In this document: positions 55,422 through 62,958 of the stretch, piece by piece
Position numbering within the stretch: position 1 is the first letter of the stretch
Layout of the letters: every line of letters begins with the position of its first letter
Assembly (NCBI RefSeq): GCF_014863355.1
Contig: NZ_JACZEP010000007.1
Coordinates: forward strand, 248,001-312,000
DNA from: Aminobacter carboxidus
Lineage (GTDB): Bacteria; Pseudomonadota; Alphaproteobacteria; Rhizobiales; Rhizobiaceae
Reading direction: 5' to 3'
Length of the DNA: 64,000 bases
Made by a program: the position numbers and the translations under genes
The notes under the pieces: model-generated
What the model was told of the DNA's origin: nothing
Seen by the model: only the letters and a program-made list of their open reading frames with translations
Database searches by the model: none

Positions 55422-56324
55422 ATGGACGCGCGCAACACCACCCAGCCGGCACATGCATTCTCCCGCGAGACGATCGGACTTGCCCTTGGCACGCTCGGCG
55501 TCGTCATCTTCGGCGGCACCTTGCCGGCGACGCGTGTTGCACTGGCAACCTTTTCGCCGTGGTTCGTGACCCACGGCCGCGCTGCCATGGCGTCGCTTGC
55601 TGCAGCCTTGCTGCTGCTGGTCCTGCGCAAGCGGTTTCCGAGAAGCGATGCGCCAGCATTGTTCCTTGCAGGTCTGCTGCTGGTCTTCGGCTTCCCGATC
55701 TTCTCGTCCATCGCCATGCAGACGGTGCCAGCCTCGCATGGCGGGGTGGTACTCGGCGTGCTCCCACTGACCACCAGCATCTTTGCCGCGATCATCGGCG
55801 GCGAGCGCCCATCGGCCTTCTTCTGGATCTGCGGTGTCGCAGGCGCTGCCCTCGTTGTCACCTTCGCCATCAGCGACAGCGGCATGCAGCTTTCATCAGG
55901 TGACTTGTTCCTGTTCCTTGCAGCACTGTCGGCGAGCCTGGGCTATGTCGTGTCGGGCAAGCTGTCGCGCCACATGCCCGGCTGGGAGGTCATCTGCTGG
56001 TCATTGATCCTGACCGCGCCGATCTCGATCCCCGGAGCGCTGTTGAGCTGGCATCCCGAGTTCGCAGCCGCCTCGTCGGCGCAGACATTTGCCTTCTTCT
56101 ATCTGTGCTTCGGCTCGATGTTCCTTGGCTTCTTTGCCTGGAACGTCGGACTCGGCATGGGCGGCATTGCCCGCGTCAGCCAGGTTCAGCTGTTGCAGTC
56201 CTTCGTCACCCTCGCCATCTCCGCCTTCCTGCTTGGCGAACTTGTCGGCGTGAGAACCTTGGTGTTCGCGCTCGCCGTCATCGCCATTGTCGCGCTCGGC
56301 CGTCGCGCCCGGGTGACGCGCTAA
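55422..56324 (+). CDS. EamA (DMT) family transporter
   Basis: A ~300-residue inner-membrane protein of the drug/metabolite transporter superfamily. It has about ten hydrophobic segments in two EamA halves: LALGTLGVVIFGGTLPATRV and AAMASLAAALLLLVLRKRFP to PLTTSIFAAIIGGERPSAFF, then DLFLFLAALSASLGYVVSGK to QLLQSFVTLAISAFLLGELV. It exports metabolites or amino acids; no substrate can be named. An ATG at 55374 would add 16 residues and has a slightly better ribosome site. The gene is divergent from the DjlA-like gene and ends at a terminator. Confidence 0.85.
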   Translation: MDARNTTQPAHAFSRETIGLALGTLGVVIFGGTLPATRVALATFSPWFVTHGRAAMASLAAALLLLVLRKRFPRSDAPALFLAGLLLVFGFPIFSSIAMQTVPASHGGVVLGVLPLTTSIFAAIIGGERPSAFFWICGVAGAALVVTFAISDSGMQLSSGDLFLFLAALSASLGYVVSGKLSRHMPGWEVICWSLILTAPISIPGALLSWHPEFAAASSAQTFAFFYLCFGSMFLGFFAWNVGLGMGGIARVSQVQLLQSFVTLAISAFLLGELVGVRTLVFALAVIAIVALGRRARVTR

Positions 56325-56339
56325 CTCGGCACAAAAGAA

Positions 56340-56365
56340 AAGCCCGGAGCGAATGCCCCGGGCTT
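56340..56365 (-). terminator. Terminator between convergent genes
   Basis: AAGCCCGG and CCGGGCTT form an 8-bp stem with a 10-base loop. On the minus strand it is followed by TTTTCTTTT, so it ends the small lipoprotein gene; it may also stop the EamA transcript. Confidence 0.72.
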
Positions 56366-56381
56366 GCCTCCTCCCGCAAAA

Positions 56382-56669
56382 TTACTGTGCGGGTGCAGCC
56401 GGCTCTACTGGCTTGGGCTGCATGGCGTCGTTGTTCTGCATCTCGCCGCTCGTGCCGCTTTCCGGCGCCGGCGTGATGCTCTTGGTCGTGGTGTTGTCGG
56501 TCGCCGGCGGCGTGGCCTCAGGCGTCGCGGGCGCAGGCGTCATCGGTGCCGGCTGCTCGGTCGCAGGTGGGTTCACGCTTTCGGTGGTGGTGCTGTCGGT
56601 ATTGTCGCTACAGGCGGCAACGCCAAACAGCGCAATGGCAGAAACCGACGCGAGAATGAGCTTCTTCAT
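56382..56669 (-). CDS. Small Pro/Thr-rich lipoprotein
   Basis: A 95-residue lipoprotein: MKKLILASVSAIALFGVAAC ends in a lipobox with Cys20, then a low-complexity Pro/Thr/Ala/Glu/Gln tail (TESVNPPATEQPAPMTPAPA and similar) that is probably unstructured. No enzyme domain is present. Such lipoproteins tether or decorate the outer membrane; the function is unknown. AGGAG stands 6 bases before the ATG. It is divergent from btaA, with the Pho box array between them, so phosphate may influence it too. Confidence 0.75.
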   Translation of the reverse strand: MKKLILASVSAIALFGVAACSDNTDSTTTESVNPPATEQPAPMTPAPATPEATPPATDNTTTKSITPAPESGTSGEMQNNDAMQPKPVEPAAPAQ

Positions 56670-56774
56670 AACAATCTCCTTTCGACAACGGCCCGTCCAG
56701 CGGGCGTCGGAGATGAAATGCGCAGGTCCCCCGCGTAGTTTCGTAACGTTCGGAGTCGGCCTGTCACATAGGCC

Positions 56775-56825
56775 CTGTCGTGCCGCCGTCATCGCACCGT
56801 CACCGCGCTGTCACGCCGGTAGGCT
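56775..56825 (+). promoter_or_regulatory. Pho box array and -10 of the btaAB promoter
   Basis: Four units CTGTCGT (56775), CCGTCAT (56786), CCGTCAC (56797) and CTGTCAC (56808) repeat at exactly 11-base steps. This is the geometry of tandem PhoB sites (CTGTCAT units separated by 4 bases). An extra CTGTCAC lies at 56761. A -10-like TAGGCT (56820-56825) follows 5 bases after the last unit, as at PhoB-activated promoters, where the box takes the place of the -35. BtaA synthesis in rhizobia is known to be induced by phosphate starvation. Confidence 0.75.
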
Positions 56826-56866
56826 ACCCGCTGCGCCCAACCAACGAAGCGGGGAATCGCATTTCC

Positions 56867-58111
56867 ATGACCGACGTTTCCGGAGAACTTGTCTTTCGTC
56901 GCGGCAAGAAAGTTGGAAAGGCGGTCTACCAGAACCGCGCCCTTTCCAAGGAAGGGCTGTCCGAGCGGCTCTTTGCGCTGCTGTTTTCGGGCCTCGTCTA
57001 TCCGCAGATCTGGGAAGACCCCGACGTCGACATGGAAGCGATGCAGCTTGGCGAGGGCCACAAGGTCGTCACCATCGCCTCGGGCGGCTGCAATATCCTT
57101 GCCTATCTCACCCGCTCGCCAGCCAGGATCGACGCCGTCGATCTCAATGGCGCCCATATCGCACTGAACCGGATGAAGTTGGCTGCGGTACGCCACCTGC
57201 CGACGCAAGGCGACCTGTTCCGCTTCTTCGGCGAGGCCGATGTCGAGCACAACTCGCATGCCTATGATCGCTTCATCGCGCCCCATCTCGATGCCTCGAG
57301 CCGTGCCTATTGGGAAAGCCGCAACTGGCGCGGCAAGCGCCGCATCGCCACCTTCGACGGCAATTTCTACAAGACCGGCCTGCTCGGCCTGTTCATCGCC
57401 GCCGGCCACCGTGTCGCCAAGCTTTACGGCGTCGACCCGGCCGCAATCATGGCAACCGGCAGCCAGGCCGAACAGCGCCGCTTCTTCGATGAACGGATCG
57501 CGCCGGTGTTCGAGCGCCGCATGCTGCGCTTCATCACCGCACGCAAATCCTCATTGTTCGGCCTCGGCATCCCGCCGGCGCAATATGACTCGCTGCTAAC
57601 CTCGGGCGACGGCTCGATGGCCGGCGTGCTCAAAGCCAGGCTCGAGAAGCTGGCCTGCGACTTCCCCCTCGAAAACAACTACTTCGCCTGGCAGGCCTTC
57701 GCCCGCCGCTATCCGAAGCCGGGCGAAGCCGCTCTGCCCGCCTATCTCGAGCAGGACAATTACGCGACGATCCGCGCCAACATCGATCGCGTTTCCATCC
57801 ATCACGCCAACTTTACCGAACTGCTGGCCGGCAAGGATGCCGGTTCGGTCGACCGCTACGTGCTGCTCGATGCCCAGGACTGGATGAGCGACGACCAGCT
57901 CAATGCACTGTGGACCGAAATCACCCGCACCGCCGCATCCGGCGCCCGGGTCATCTTCCGCACCGCGGCCGAACCCAGCCTGTTGCCCGGCCGACTGTCG
58001 CCGGCATTGCTCGACCAGTGGGCCTATGAGGAGCAGGCATCGCGCGACTACACCGCCCGCGACCGCTCGGCGATCTATGGCGGCTTCCACCTCTATGTGA
58101 AGAAATCCTGA
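56867..58111 (+). CDS. btaA: S-adenosylmethionine:diacylglycerol 3-amino-3-carboxypropyl transferase BtaA
   Basis: A 414-residue enzyme that moves the 3-amino-3-carboxypropyl group of SAM to diacylglycerol, the first step of the phosphorus-free betaine lipid DGTS. Family segments: KVGKAVYQNRALSKEGLSER at the start, LVYPQIWEDPDVDMEAMQLG near residue 45, TIASGGCNILAYLTRSPARI (SAM site), AVDLNGAHIALNRMKLAAVR, FDGNFYKTGLLGLFIAAGHR, and DAQDWMSDDQLNALWTEITR with SGARVIFRTAAEPSLLPGRL near the C-terminus. The match to BtaA of rhizobia and Rhodobacter is clear in layout. The ATG at 56867 is preceded by GGGGAA. The next gene, btaB, overlaps the stop by one base. Confidence 0.9.
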   Translation: MTDVSGELVFRRGKKVGKAVYQNRALSKEGLSERLFALLFSGLVYPQIWEDPDVDMEAMQLGEGHKVVTIASGGCNILAYLTRSPARIDAVDLNGAHIALNRMKLAAVRHLPTQGDLFRFFGEADVEHNSHAYDRFIAPHLDASSRAYWESRNWRGKRRIATFDGNFYKTGLLGLFIAAGHRVAKLYGVDPAAIMATGSQAEQRRFFDERIAPVFERRMLRFITARKSSLFGLGIPPAQYDSLLTSGDGSMAGVLKARLEKLACDFPLENNYFAWQAFARRYPKPGEAALPAYLEQDNYATIRANIDRVSIHHANFTELLAGKDAGSVDRYVLLDAQDWMSDDQLNALWTEITRTAASGARVIFRTAAEPSLLPGRLSPALLDQWAYEEQASRDYTARDRSAIYGGFHLYVKKS

Positions 58112-58773
58112 TGAGCGCGCCCGAGCTTTCGGCCGGCCATTCCGGGCTGATGGACAGCGTCTACCGGCATCAGCGCCACATCTACGACCTGACGCGCAAA
58201 TATTACCTGCTCGGCCGCGACCGCATGGTCTCGGAGCTCGCCCCGCCCACGGGTGGCACCGTGCTCGAACTCGGCTGCGGCACCGGGCGCAACCTGATTC
58301 TCGCTGCCAGACGTTTTCCGAACGCCCATTTCTATGGCCTCGACATATCAGCAGAGATGCTGGCGACGGCCAGGGCATCGATCGCCCGGGCCGGCCTGTC
58401 GGATCGCATATCTCTGGCGCAGGCCGACGCCACCTCGTTCGACGCCGCCGCCCTGTTCGGGCGCGCCGGCTTCGACCGCGTCTTCATCTCCTACGCCTTG
58501 TCGATGATCCCCGGTTGGGAGCGCTCGGTGTCGGCGGCACTGGCAGCCTCAGTAGGCTCGGTCCACATCGTCGACTTCGGCCAGCAGGAACGGCTACCGG
58601 CCTGGTTCCGCAACCTGCTGCGCGGCTGGCTCGCACGTTTCCATGTCACGCCACGCGAGACCTTGGCTGCCGAAATCGCCGCCCAGGCCCGCGCCGCCGG
58701 CAAAAGTACAAGCTTCACCTCGCTTTACCGAGGTTATGCCTGGCTCGTCGTCGTCGGCGGGATCAAGGCATAG
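58111..58773 (+). CDS. btaB: SAM-dependent N-methyltransferase BtaB
   Basis: A 220-residue class I methyltransferase that adds three methyl groups to the amino group made by BtaA, giving DGTS. It opens with SGLMDSVYRHQRHIYDLTRK, then YYLLGRDRMVSELAPPTGGT; the SAM motif VLELGCGTGRNLILAARRFP is near residue 50, FYGLDISAEMLATARASIAR follows, and the segment RVFISYALSMIPGWERSVSA is the substrate side. Together with btaA it is a two-gene operon (TGATG overlap). The C-terminus YRGYAWLVVVGGIKA is typical of BtaB. Confidence 0.9.
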   Translation: MSAPELSAGHSGLMDSVYRHQRHIYDLTRKYYLLGRDRMVSELAPPTGGTVLELGCGTGRNLILAARRFPNAHFYGLDISAEMLATARASIARAGLSDRISLAQADATSFDAAALFGRAGFDRVFISYALSMIPGWERSVSAALAASVGSVHIVDFGQQERLPAWFRNLLRGWLARFHVTPRETLAAEIAAQARAAGKSTSFTSLYRGYAWLVVVGGIKA

Positions 58774-58789
58774 CTTGCGTCGCTGCTGA

Positions 58790-58960
58790 TCAGCGTCTTG
58801 GGGCTACGGCCTCGAAGCTCAAGCCGAAGCGCATGAGATATTTGCGTAGCCTGTCGGCATCGTTACCGCTGGTCTTCAGCTTGCGTGACTGCGCGAACAA
58901 TTCGCGGCCGGCGGCGCTGAGTGAACTGCGTTCGCGACAGACCTTCAGGACCGCCGGCGA
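58790..58960 (-). pseudogene. Possible C-terminal remnant of an RtcR-type sigma-54 activator
   Basis: The minus-strand frame reads VLKVCRERSSLSAAGRELFA, QSRKLKTSGNDADRLRKYLM and RFGLSFEAVAPRR before its stop. From memory this resembles the DNA-binding tail of sigma-54 activators of the RtcR RNA-repair type; I could not check it. The AAA+ core and sensory domain are absent. The upstream part of the frame (to 59053) is unrelated and starts inside a palindrome. The 315-base gap 58774-59088 contains only this and the palindrome. Confidence 0.4.
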
Positions 58961-59025
58961 CTGGCAGGCCGACGCGCCCTGGCGCAAAAAAGCGGCAGGC
59001 GCGCCAGGAATAGTCCAGCTGCGAC

Positions 59026-59058
59026 GTCGAATGCGGAATTCACCAATCCGCATTCGAC
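59026..59058. repeat. 12-bp perfect inverted repeat
   Basis: GTCGAATGCGGA (59026-59037) and TCCGCATTCGAC (59047-59058) are perfect inverted copies 9 bases apart. The hairpin lies 31 bases after the stop of the serine hydrolase gene (minus strand, stop at 59089) and may terminate it, though there is no T run. Confidence 0.5.
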
Positions 59059-59088
59059 GATCACCTGGTTGCGACTTTTGCCGTGACC

Positions 59089-60477
59089 TCAGCGCACCGC
59101 GTTGACCAATGCCGACAGCATCGCCTGCGGCTTGTAGCGCAGTTTGGACGGCGTCAGGCCGAGCCGGACGACGACCAGATTGGCCGATGGCACCATTGCC
59201 ACCGTCTGGCCGTCATGGCCCTGCATCCAGAAGGCGTCGTCGGGCAGGTCGAAGCCGACATCGGGGTCCTCGCCTTCCGGCGTGCCACCCTCCGGTCCCT
59301 GCAGCCACAGTTGCCCGCGGCCATACTCGCCATGCGTGGCAGCCGGCGCCTTCTCGCGCATCCAGGCGACATAGCCCTCGGGCAGGATGCGCGCGCCGTT
59401 CCAGGCCCCGTCCTGCAGCAGGAACTGGCCGAAACGCGCCCAGTCATGCGCCGTGGCGTAGAGATAGGACGAGCCGGCGAAGGTGCCACGCGCATCGGCC
59501 TCCAGCACGGCACTGGTCATGCCGAGCGGCCCAAACAGCTTTTCGCGCGGCCACGACAATGCCTTGGCCGGATCGCCGACTGCATCTTGCCACAGCCGCG
59601 ACAGGATCAGCGTCGTGCCGCTGGAATAGGAGAATTTCTTGCCGACATCCGCCGCCAATGGCTTGGCCGCGGCGAAGCTTGACATGTCAGGCTCGAGATA
59701 CAGCATCTGCGTGACGTCGGTGACGTCGCCGTAGTCCTCGTTGAATTCGAGACCGCTCGACATCGCCATCAGGTCGGCAAGGCTGATTGCGGCGCGCCCG
59801 TCGGCCTTCCACGGCTCAAACAGCGCCGTCTTGTCGACCGCCATCTTGCCCTCGCCGACAAGGGTACCGATGATCGCAGCCGTCACCGTCTTGGTCATCG
59901 ACCAGCCGAGCAGCGGCGTTGCGGCGCTGAAACCCTCGGCATAACGTTCGCCAACGATGCGGCCGTTCTGCACGACGACGATGGCCCGCATGCCCGGACC
60001 AGCAAGGGCCGCATCGTCAAGCACCGCTGAGATCGCCGGGTTCTGTGAAGCATCGACCTTCTCGCCCTCGGGCCACAGCGCTTCCGCATTGGCCACGGGC
60101 GCTGCCGGAACCGCGCCGAGCGCCGCTGCAGCGATGTCTCCGTCCGGCACGTTGCTGCAGCCAGCACCGTCATGAACAACCGCGAGCCCCCTGCCGAAGA
60201 TGCCGAACAGGCCGGCGCGGACGGTGCCTGCACTGTCGTCGACGCTGACAGACATCAGCCTGAGAAGCGGATGGCCCGGCGCCTGGACGTCGTCGGCCAG
60301 CACCTGATTGGCATCGCGGCCAGCCATGAAGACGTTGGAACAGACGATCTTGGCGGCATAACCCGAGCCCACCCTGATCAGCGCCGGCGGGGCGAAATAG
60401 AGCCAGCCCGACATGCCGGCGACAACAAGCACAACAAGGGCAACCAGCCATTTCACGATCTTGCCGATGATACGCAT
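59089..60477 (-). CDS. Serine hydrolase, beta-lactamase class C / DD-peptidase family
   Basis: A 462-residue protein with an N-terminal membrane anchor (IGKIVKWLVALVVLVVAGMS) and a periplasmic domain. The active-site Ser is in the S-x-x-K motif SMTK of LLGWSMTKTVTAAIIG near residue 195. YSSGTTLILSRLW near 287 supplies the Y-x-(N/S) motif. HDGQTVAMVPSANLVVVRLG near the C-terminus is in the place of the KTG-like strand, here H-D-G. Such proteins include esterases, EstB-like hydrolases and D-aminopeptidases; true beta-lactamase activity is not shown. GGGGAC stands 4 bases before the ATG at 60477. Confidence 0.85.
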   Translation of the reverse strand: MRIIGKIVKWLVALVVLVVAGMSGWLYFAPPALIRVGSGYAAKIVCSNVFMAGRDANQVLADDVQAPGHPLLRLMSVSVDDSAGTVRAGLFGIFGRGLAVVHDGAGCSNVPDGDIAAAALGAVPAAPVANAEALWPEGEKVDASQNPAISAVLDDAALAGPGMRAIVVVQNGRIVGERYAEGFSAATPLLGWSMTKTVTAAIIGTLVGEGKMAVDKTALFEPWKADGRAAISLADLMAMSSGLEFNEDYGDVTDVTQMLYLEPDMSSFAAAKPLAADVGKKFSYSSGTTLILSRLWQDAVGDPAKALSWPREKLFGPLGMTSAVLEADARGTFAGSSYLYATAHDWARFGQFLLQDGAWNGARILPEGYVAWMREKAPAATHGEYGRGQLWLQGPEGGTPEGEDPDVGFDLPDDAFWMQGHDGQTVAMVPSANLVVVRLGLTPSKLRYKPQAMLSALVNAVR

Positions 60478-60710
60478 TGCTGTCCCCGCCCCGACATCAT
60501 GCTTCCGCCATGGAATTGCCGTCATTCCTCCGCCAAATCTTTGAGGCTGTCGAGCGCGATCAACGGTTTATCAACCATGATCGGCGATCACAGAGGGGGA
60601 TATGCGGCGTCTCGGGGAAACCGCTGATCCATCGGAATAGTATCCGGGCCGCAGGGCCTGCCCCATAACGATGTGCTCTGGCCGGTTCCTGCCGGCCGCA
60701 AGGAGAAGTA

Positions 60711-61514
60711 ATGCGCCGCGTTTCGGCTCTTGTGCTGCTCGCCTTCCTCGGCGCCTGCTCGACCTCAGATACCCTGTCGCTTGGCCCCGTCGGCAAGCCG
60801 GGCAGCATGGCCTCCGTTTCGGTCAAGAATCCGCGTTTCAGCGACAGCGACCCGCACCAGTGGGAAAGCGGCGCGCCCTGGACCTATGCCGTGCACGGCA
60901 CCGATGTTTCGAAGTACCAGACCTCGATCGACTGGCAGCAGGCCAAGGGCAGTGGCATTTCCTTCGCCTTCATCAAGGCGACCGAGGGCGGCGACCGTGT
61001 CGACGACTATTTCGCCGAGCACTGGCGCGAGACCAAGTCCGCCGGCGTGCCGCGCGGCGCCTATCATTTCTACTATTTCTGCCGCCCCGCCGCCGAGCAG
61101 GCGCGCTGGTACATCGACAATGTACCGAGAGAAGGCTCGGCCCTGCCGCCGATCCTCGACATGGAATGGAACCCGCAGTCGCCGAGCTGCAAGCTTCGTC
61201 CGCCTGCCGCCACGGTGCGCAGCGAGATGAAGATCTTCCTCGAAATGGTCGAGAAGCACTATGGCAAGAAGCCGATCATTTACACCTCGATCGACTTCTT
61301 CGACGACAACAACCTGTCGACCTTCCGCGGCTATCCCTACTGGCTGCGTTCGGTCGCCGGCCACCCGACGTCGCGATATGGCAGCCACCCTTTCACCTTC
61401 TGGCAATACACTGGCACAGGTGTCGTGCCCGGCATCAGGGGCGACGCCGACATCAACGTCTTCAACGGCAGCGAAGCCAGCTGGAAGAAGTGGCTCGCTG
61501 CCAACACCAGATAG
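60711..61514 (+). CDS. GH25 family lysozyme (lipoprotein)
   Basis: A 267-residue glycoside hydrolase 25 that cleaves MurNAc-GlcNAc bonds. The lipobox FLGAC (Cys16) predicts attachment to a membrane. The catalytic domain starts HGTDVSKYQTSIDWQQAKGS near residue 63 and continues SFAFIKATEGGDRVDDYFAE, GVPRGAYHFYYFCRPAAEQA and LPPILDMEWN, where Asp and Glu are the active-site pair. It closes PIIYTSIDFFDDNN and FTFWQYTGTGVVPGIRGDAD. GH25 enzymes are common in phages and Gram-positive bacteria, and a lipoprotein form is a rhizobial variant. AAGGAGAA precedes the ATG; a GC hairpin GGCCGG-CCGGCC lies at 60680-60697. It precedes an MltB-like gene. Confidence 0.87.
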   Translation: MRRVSALVLLAFLGACSTSDTLSLGPVGKPGSMASVSVKNPRFSDSDPHQWESGAPWTYAVHGTDVSKYQTSIDWQQAKGSGISFAFIKATEGGDRVDDYFAEHWRETKSAGVPRGAYHFYYFCRPAAEQARWYIDNVPREGSALPPILDMEWNPQSPSCKLRPPAATVRSEMKIFLEMVEKHYGKKPIIYTSIDFFDDNNLSTFRGYPYWLRSVAGHPTSRYGSHPFTFWQYTGTGVVPGIRGDADINVFNGSEASWKKWLAANTR

Positions 61515-61535
61515 CCCGGACTGCACCACCGGGCT
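61513..61535 (+). terminator. Hairpin at the lysozyme stop codon
   Basis: AGCCCGG (61513-61519) and CCGGGCT (61529-61535) form a 7-bp stem overlapping the TAG stop. There is no T run after it. Confidence 0.4.
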
Positions 61536-61680
61536 GCATATTCGCATGGCAGATGCGACAAGAAGAGGGGGTGCGGCCCTCGCCCCGGTTCTGTAGAAGG
61601 CGCGGCAAGACATTGAGCTGGCCGTCTGCCTGTTTTCGCCGTTCCGCGAAAGCCTGACAGGCCAAGCAGGAGAGCTGCCC

Positions 61681-62901
61681 ATGAAACTGCTGAGCAAGGC
61701 GCTGGTCGCCGCCCTTTTCGCCACCGCCGCAATGCCGGCAATTGCCCAGGATACCGCTGCGGTGCCGCAAGGCGCTCCGGTAGTCACCTCGGAATGCGGC
61801 GACGATTTCGCCACCTGGAAGCAGAACCTCGCCAATGAGGCGCGCACCACAGGCGTCGGCGAAAAGGGCCTCTCGGCTCTGGCAAACGCCGGCCTCGATC
61901 CCAAGGTGTTGGAGCGCGACCGCGCCCAGGGCGTGTTCGCCCAGACCTTTACACAATTCTCCGAGCGCATGATCAGCGATTACCGGCTGAAGCACGGTGC
62001 AGCCAACCTGCAGAAATACGGCCAGTACTTCACCATCGCTGAGCAGGACTACGGCGTGCCCGGTCCGGTGATTGCCGCCTTCTGGGCGCTGGAAACCGAT
62101 TTCGGCGCGGTGCAGGGCAAATTCAACTCGCTCAACGCACTCGTCACGCTGGCGCATGATTGCCGACGGCCCGATCTGTTCCGGCCGCAGGTGATCCCGC
62201 TGCTGACCCTGATCGACCGTAACGTCCTGCCCGCCGACGTCCAGGGTGCCTGGGCCGGCGAAATCGGCCAGACCCAGATCCTGCCGTCGGATTACCTGGC
62301 GCGCGGCGTCGATGGCGACGGCGACGGCATCGTCGACCTGCGCAATACCCCGGCCGACGTCATCCTGACCACCGGCAAGAAGATCCAGTCGCGCGGCTGG
62401 AAGCGTGGCGAGCCATGGATCGAAGAGGTTCGCGTGCCAGCCGAAATGGCCTGGGAAGAAACCGGCCGCACCAACAAGCAGCCGCTCGCCAGATGGGCGG
62501 CGATGGGCGTCACCATGCGCGACGGAACCCCGATCAAGGACAATGGCCTCAAGGCCGGCATCGTGCTGCCGATGGGCCGCAAGGGCCCGGCCTTCCTGAC
62601 CTACGACAACTACGACGTCTATCTCGAGTGGAACCAGTCGGCGACCTACACGCTGACCGCGGCACACCTTGCTGCCCGTCTCGCCGGCCAGCCGGCCTTC
62701 GACCGCGGCAATCCCGACGCCGGCCTGACAGGCGACGCGATGAAGGCCCTGCAGCAGAAGCTTCACGACAAGGGCTACGACGTCGGCGGCATCGACGGCA
62801 TTCTAGGCACCAACACCCGCGAAGCCATCCGCCAGGAACAGATGCGGCTCAAGCTACCCGTCGACGGCTGGCCGACCGACGAGTTGCTGGCGAACCTGTG
62901 A
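61681..62901 (+). CDS. Lytic murein transglycosylase, MltB/SLT_2 family
   Basis: A 406-residue periplasmic enzyme. A signal peptide (KALVAALFATAAMPAIAQ) leads to the SLT_2 domain (~40-330): ATWKQNLANEARTTGVGEKG, FTQFSERMISDYRLKHGAAN and PGPVIAAFWALETDFGAVQG, where the Glu in ALETD is the catalytic residue near 139. VQGAWAGEIGQTQILPSDYL and GDGDGIVDLRNTPADVILTT follow. The C-terminal ~60 residues form a peptidoglycan-binding domain (TGDAMKALQQKLHDKGYDVG; GILGTNTREAIRQEQMRLKL). CAGGAGAGC is a strong ribosome site. It lies 166 bases after the GH25 gene, so the two hydrolases may act together. Confidence 0.92.
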   Translation: MKLLSKALVAALFATAAMPAIAQDTAAVPQGAPVVTSECGDDFATWKQNLANEARTTGVGEKGLSALANAGLDPKVLERDRAQGVFAQTFTQFSERMISDYRLKHGAANLQKYGQYFTIAEQDYGVPGPVIAAFWALETDFGAVQGKFNSLNALVTLAHDCRRPDLFRPQVIPLLTLIDRNVLPADVQGAWAGEIGQTQILPSDYLARGVDGDGDGIVDLRNTPADVILTTGKKIQSRGWKRGEPWIEEVRVPAEMAWEETGRTNKQPLARWAAMGVTMRDGTPIKDNGLKAGIVLPMGRKGPAFLTYDNYDVYLEWNQSATYTLTAAHLAARLAGQPAFDRGNPDAGLTGDAMKALQQKLHDKGYDVGGIDGILGTNTREAIRQEQMRLKLPVDGWPTDELLANL

Positions 62902-62958
62902 GGGAGTAGCGAGTAGGCATTTCACCTGCTTCCCTATTCGCCACTCCCTATTCGCTCT
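62901..62958. repeat. GAGTAG-type imperfect inverted repeat, left copy
   Basis: AGGGAGTAGCGAGTAG (62901-62916) faces CTATTCGCCACTCCCT (62934-62949) with three mismatches, followed by ATTCGCTCTC. It starts at the last base of the transglycosylase stop codon and ends beside the epimerase stop, so it may terminate both convergent genes. A related structure lies on the other side of the epimerase gene. Confidence 0.5.

Noticed and set aside
55274-55885. N-terminal extension of the DjlA-like protein
   Set aside because: The family start is at 55273; the extension runs antisense through the EamA gene and has no similarity.
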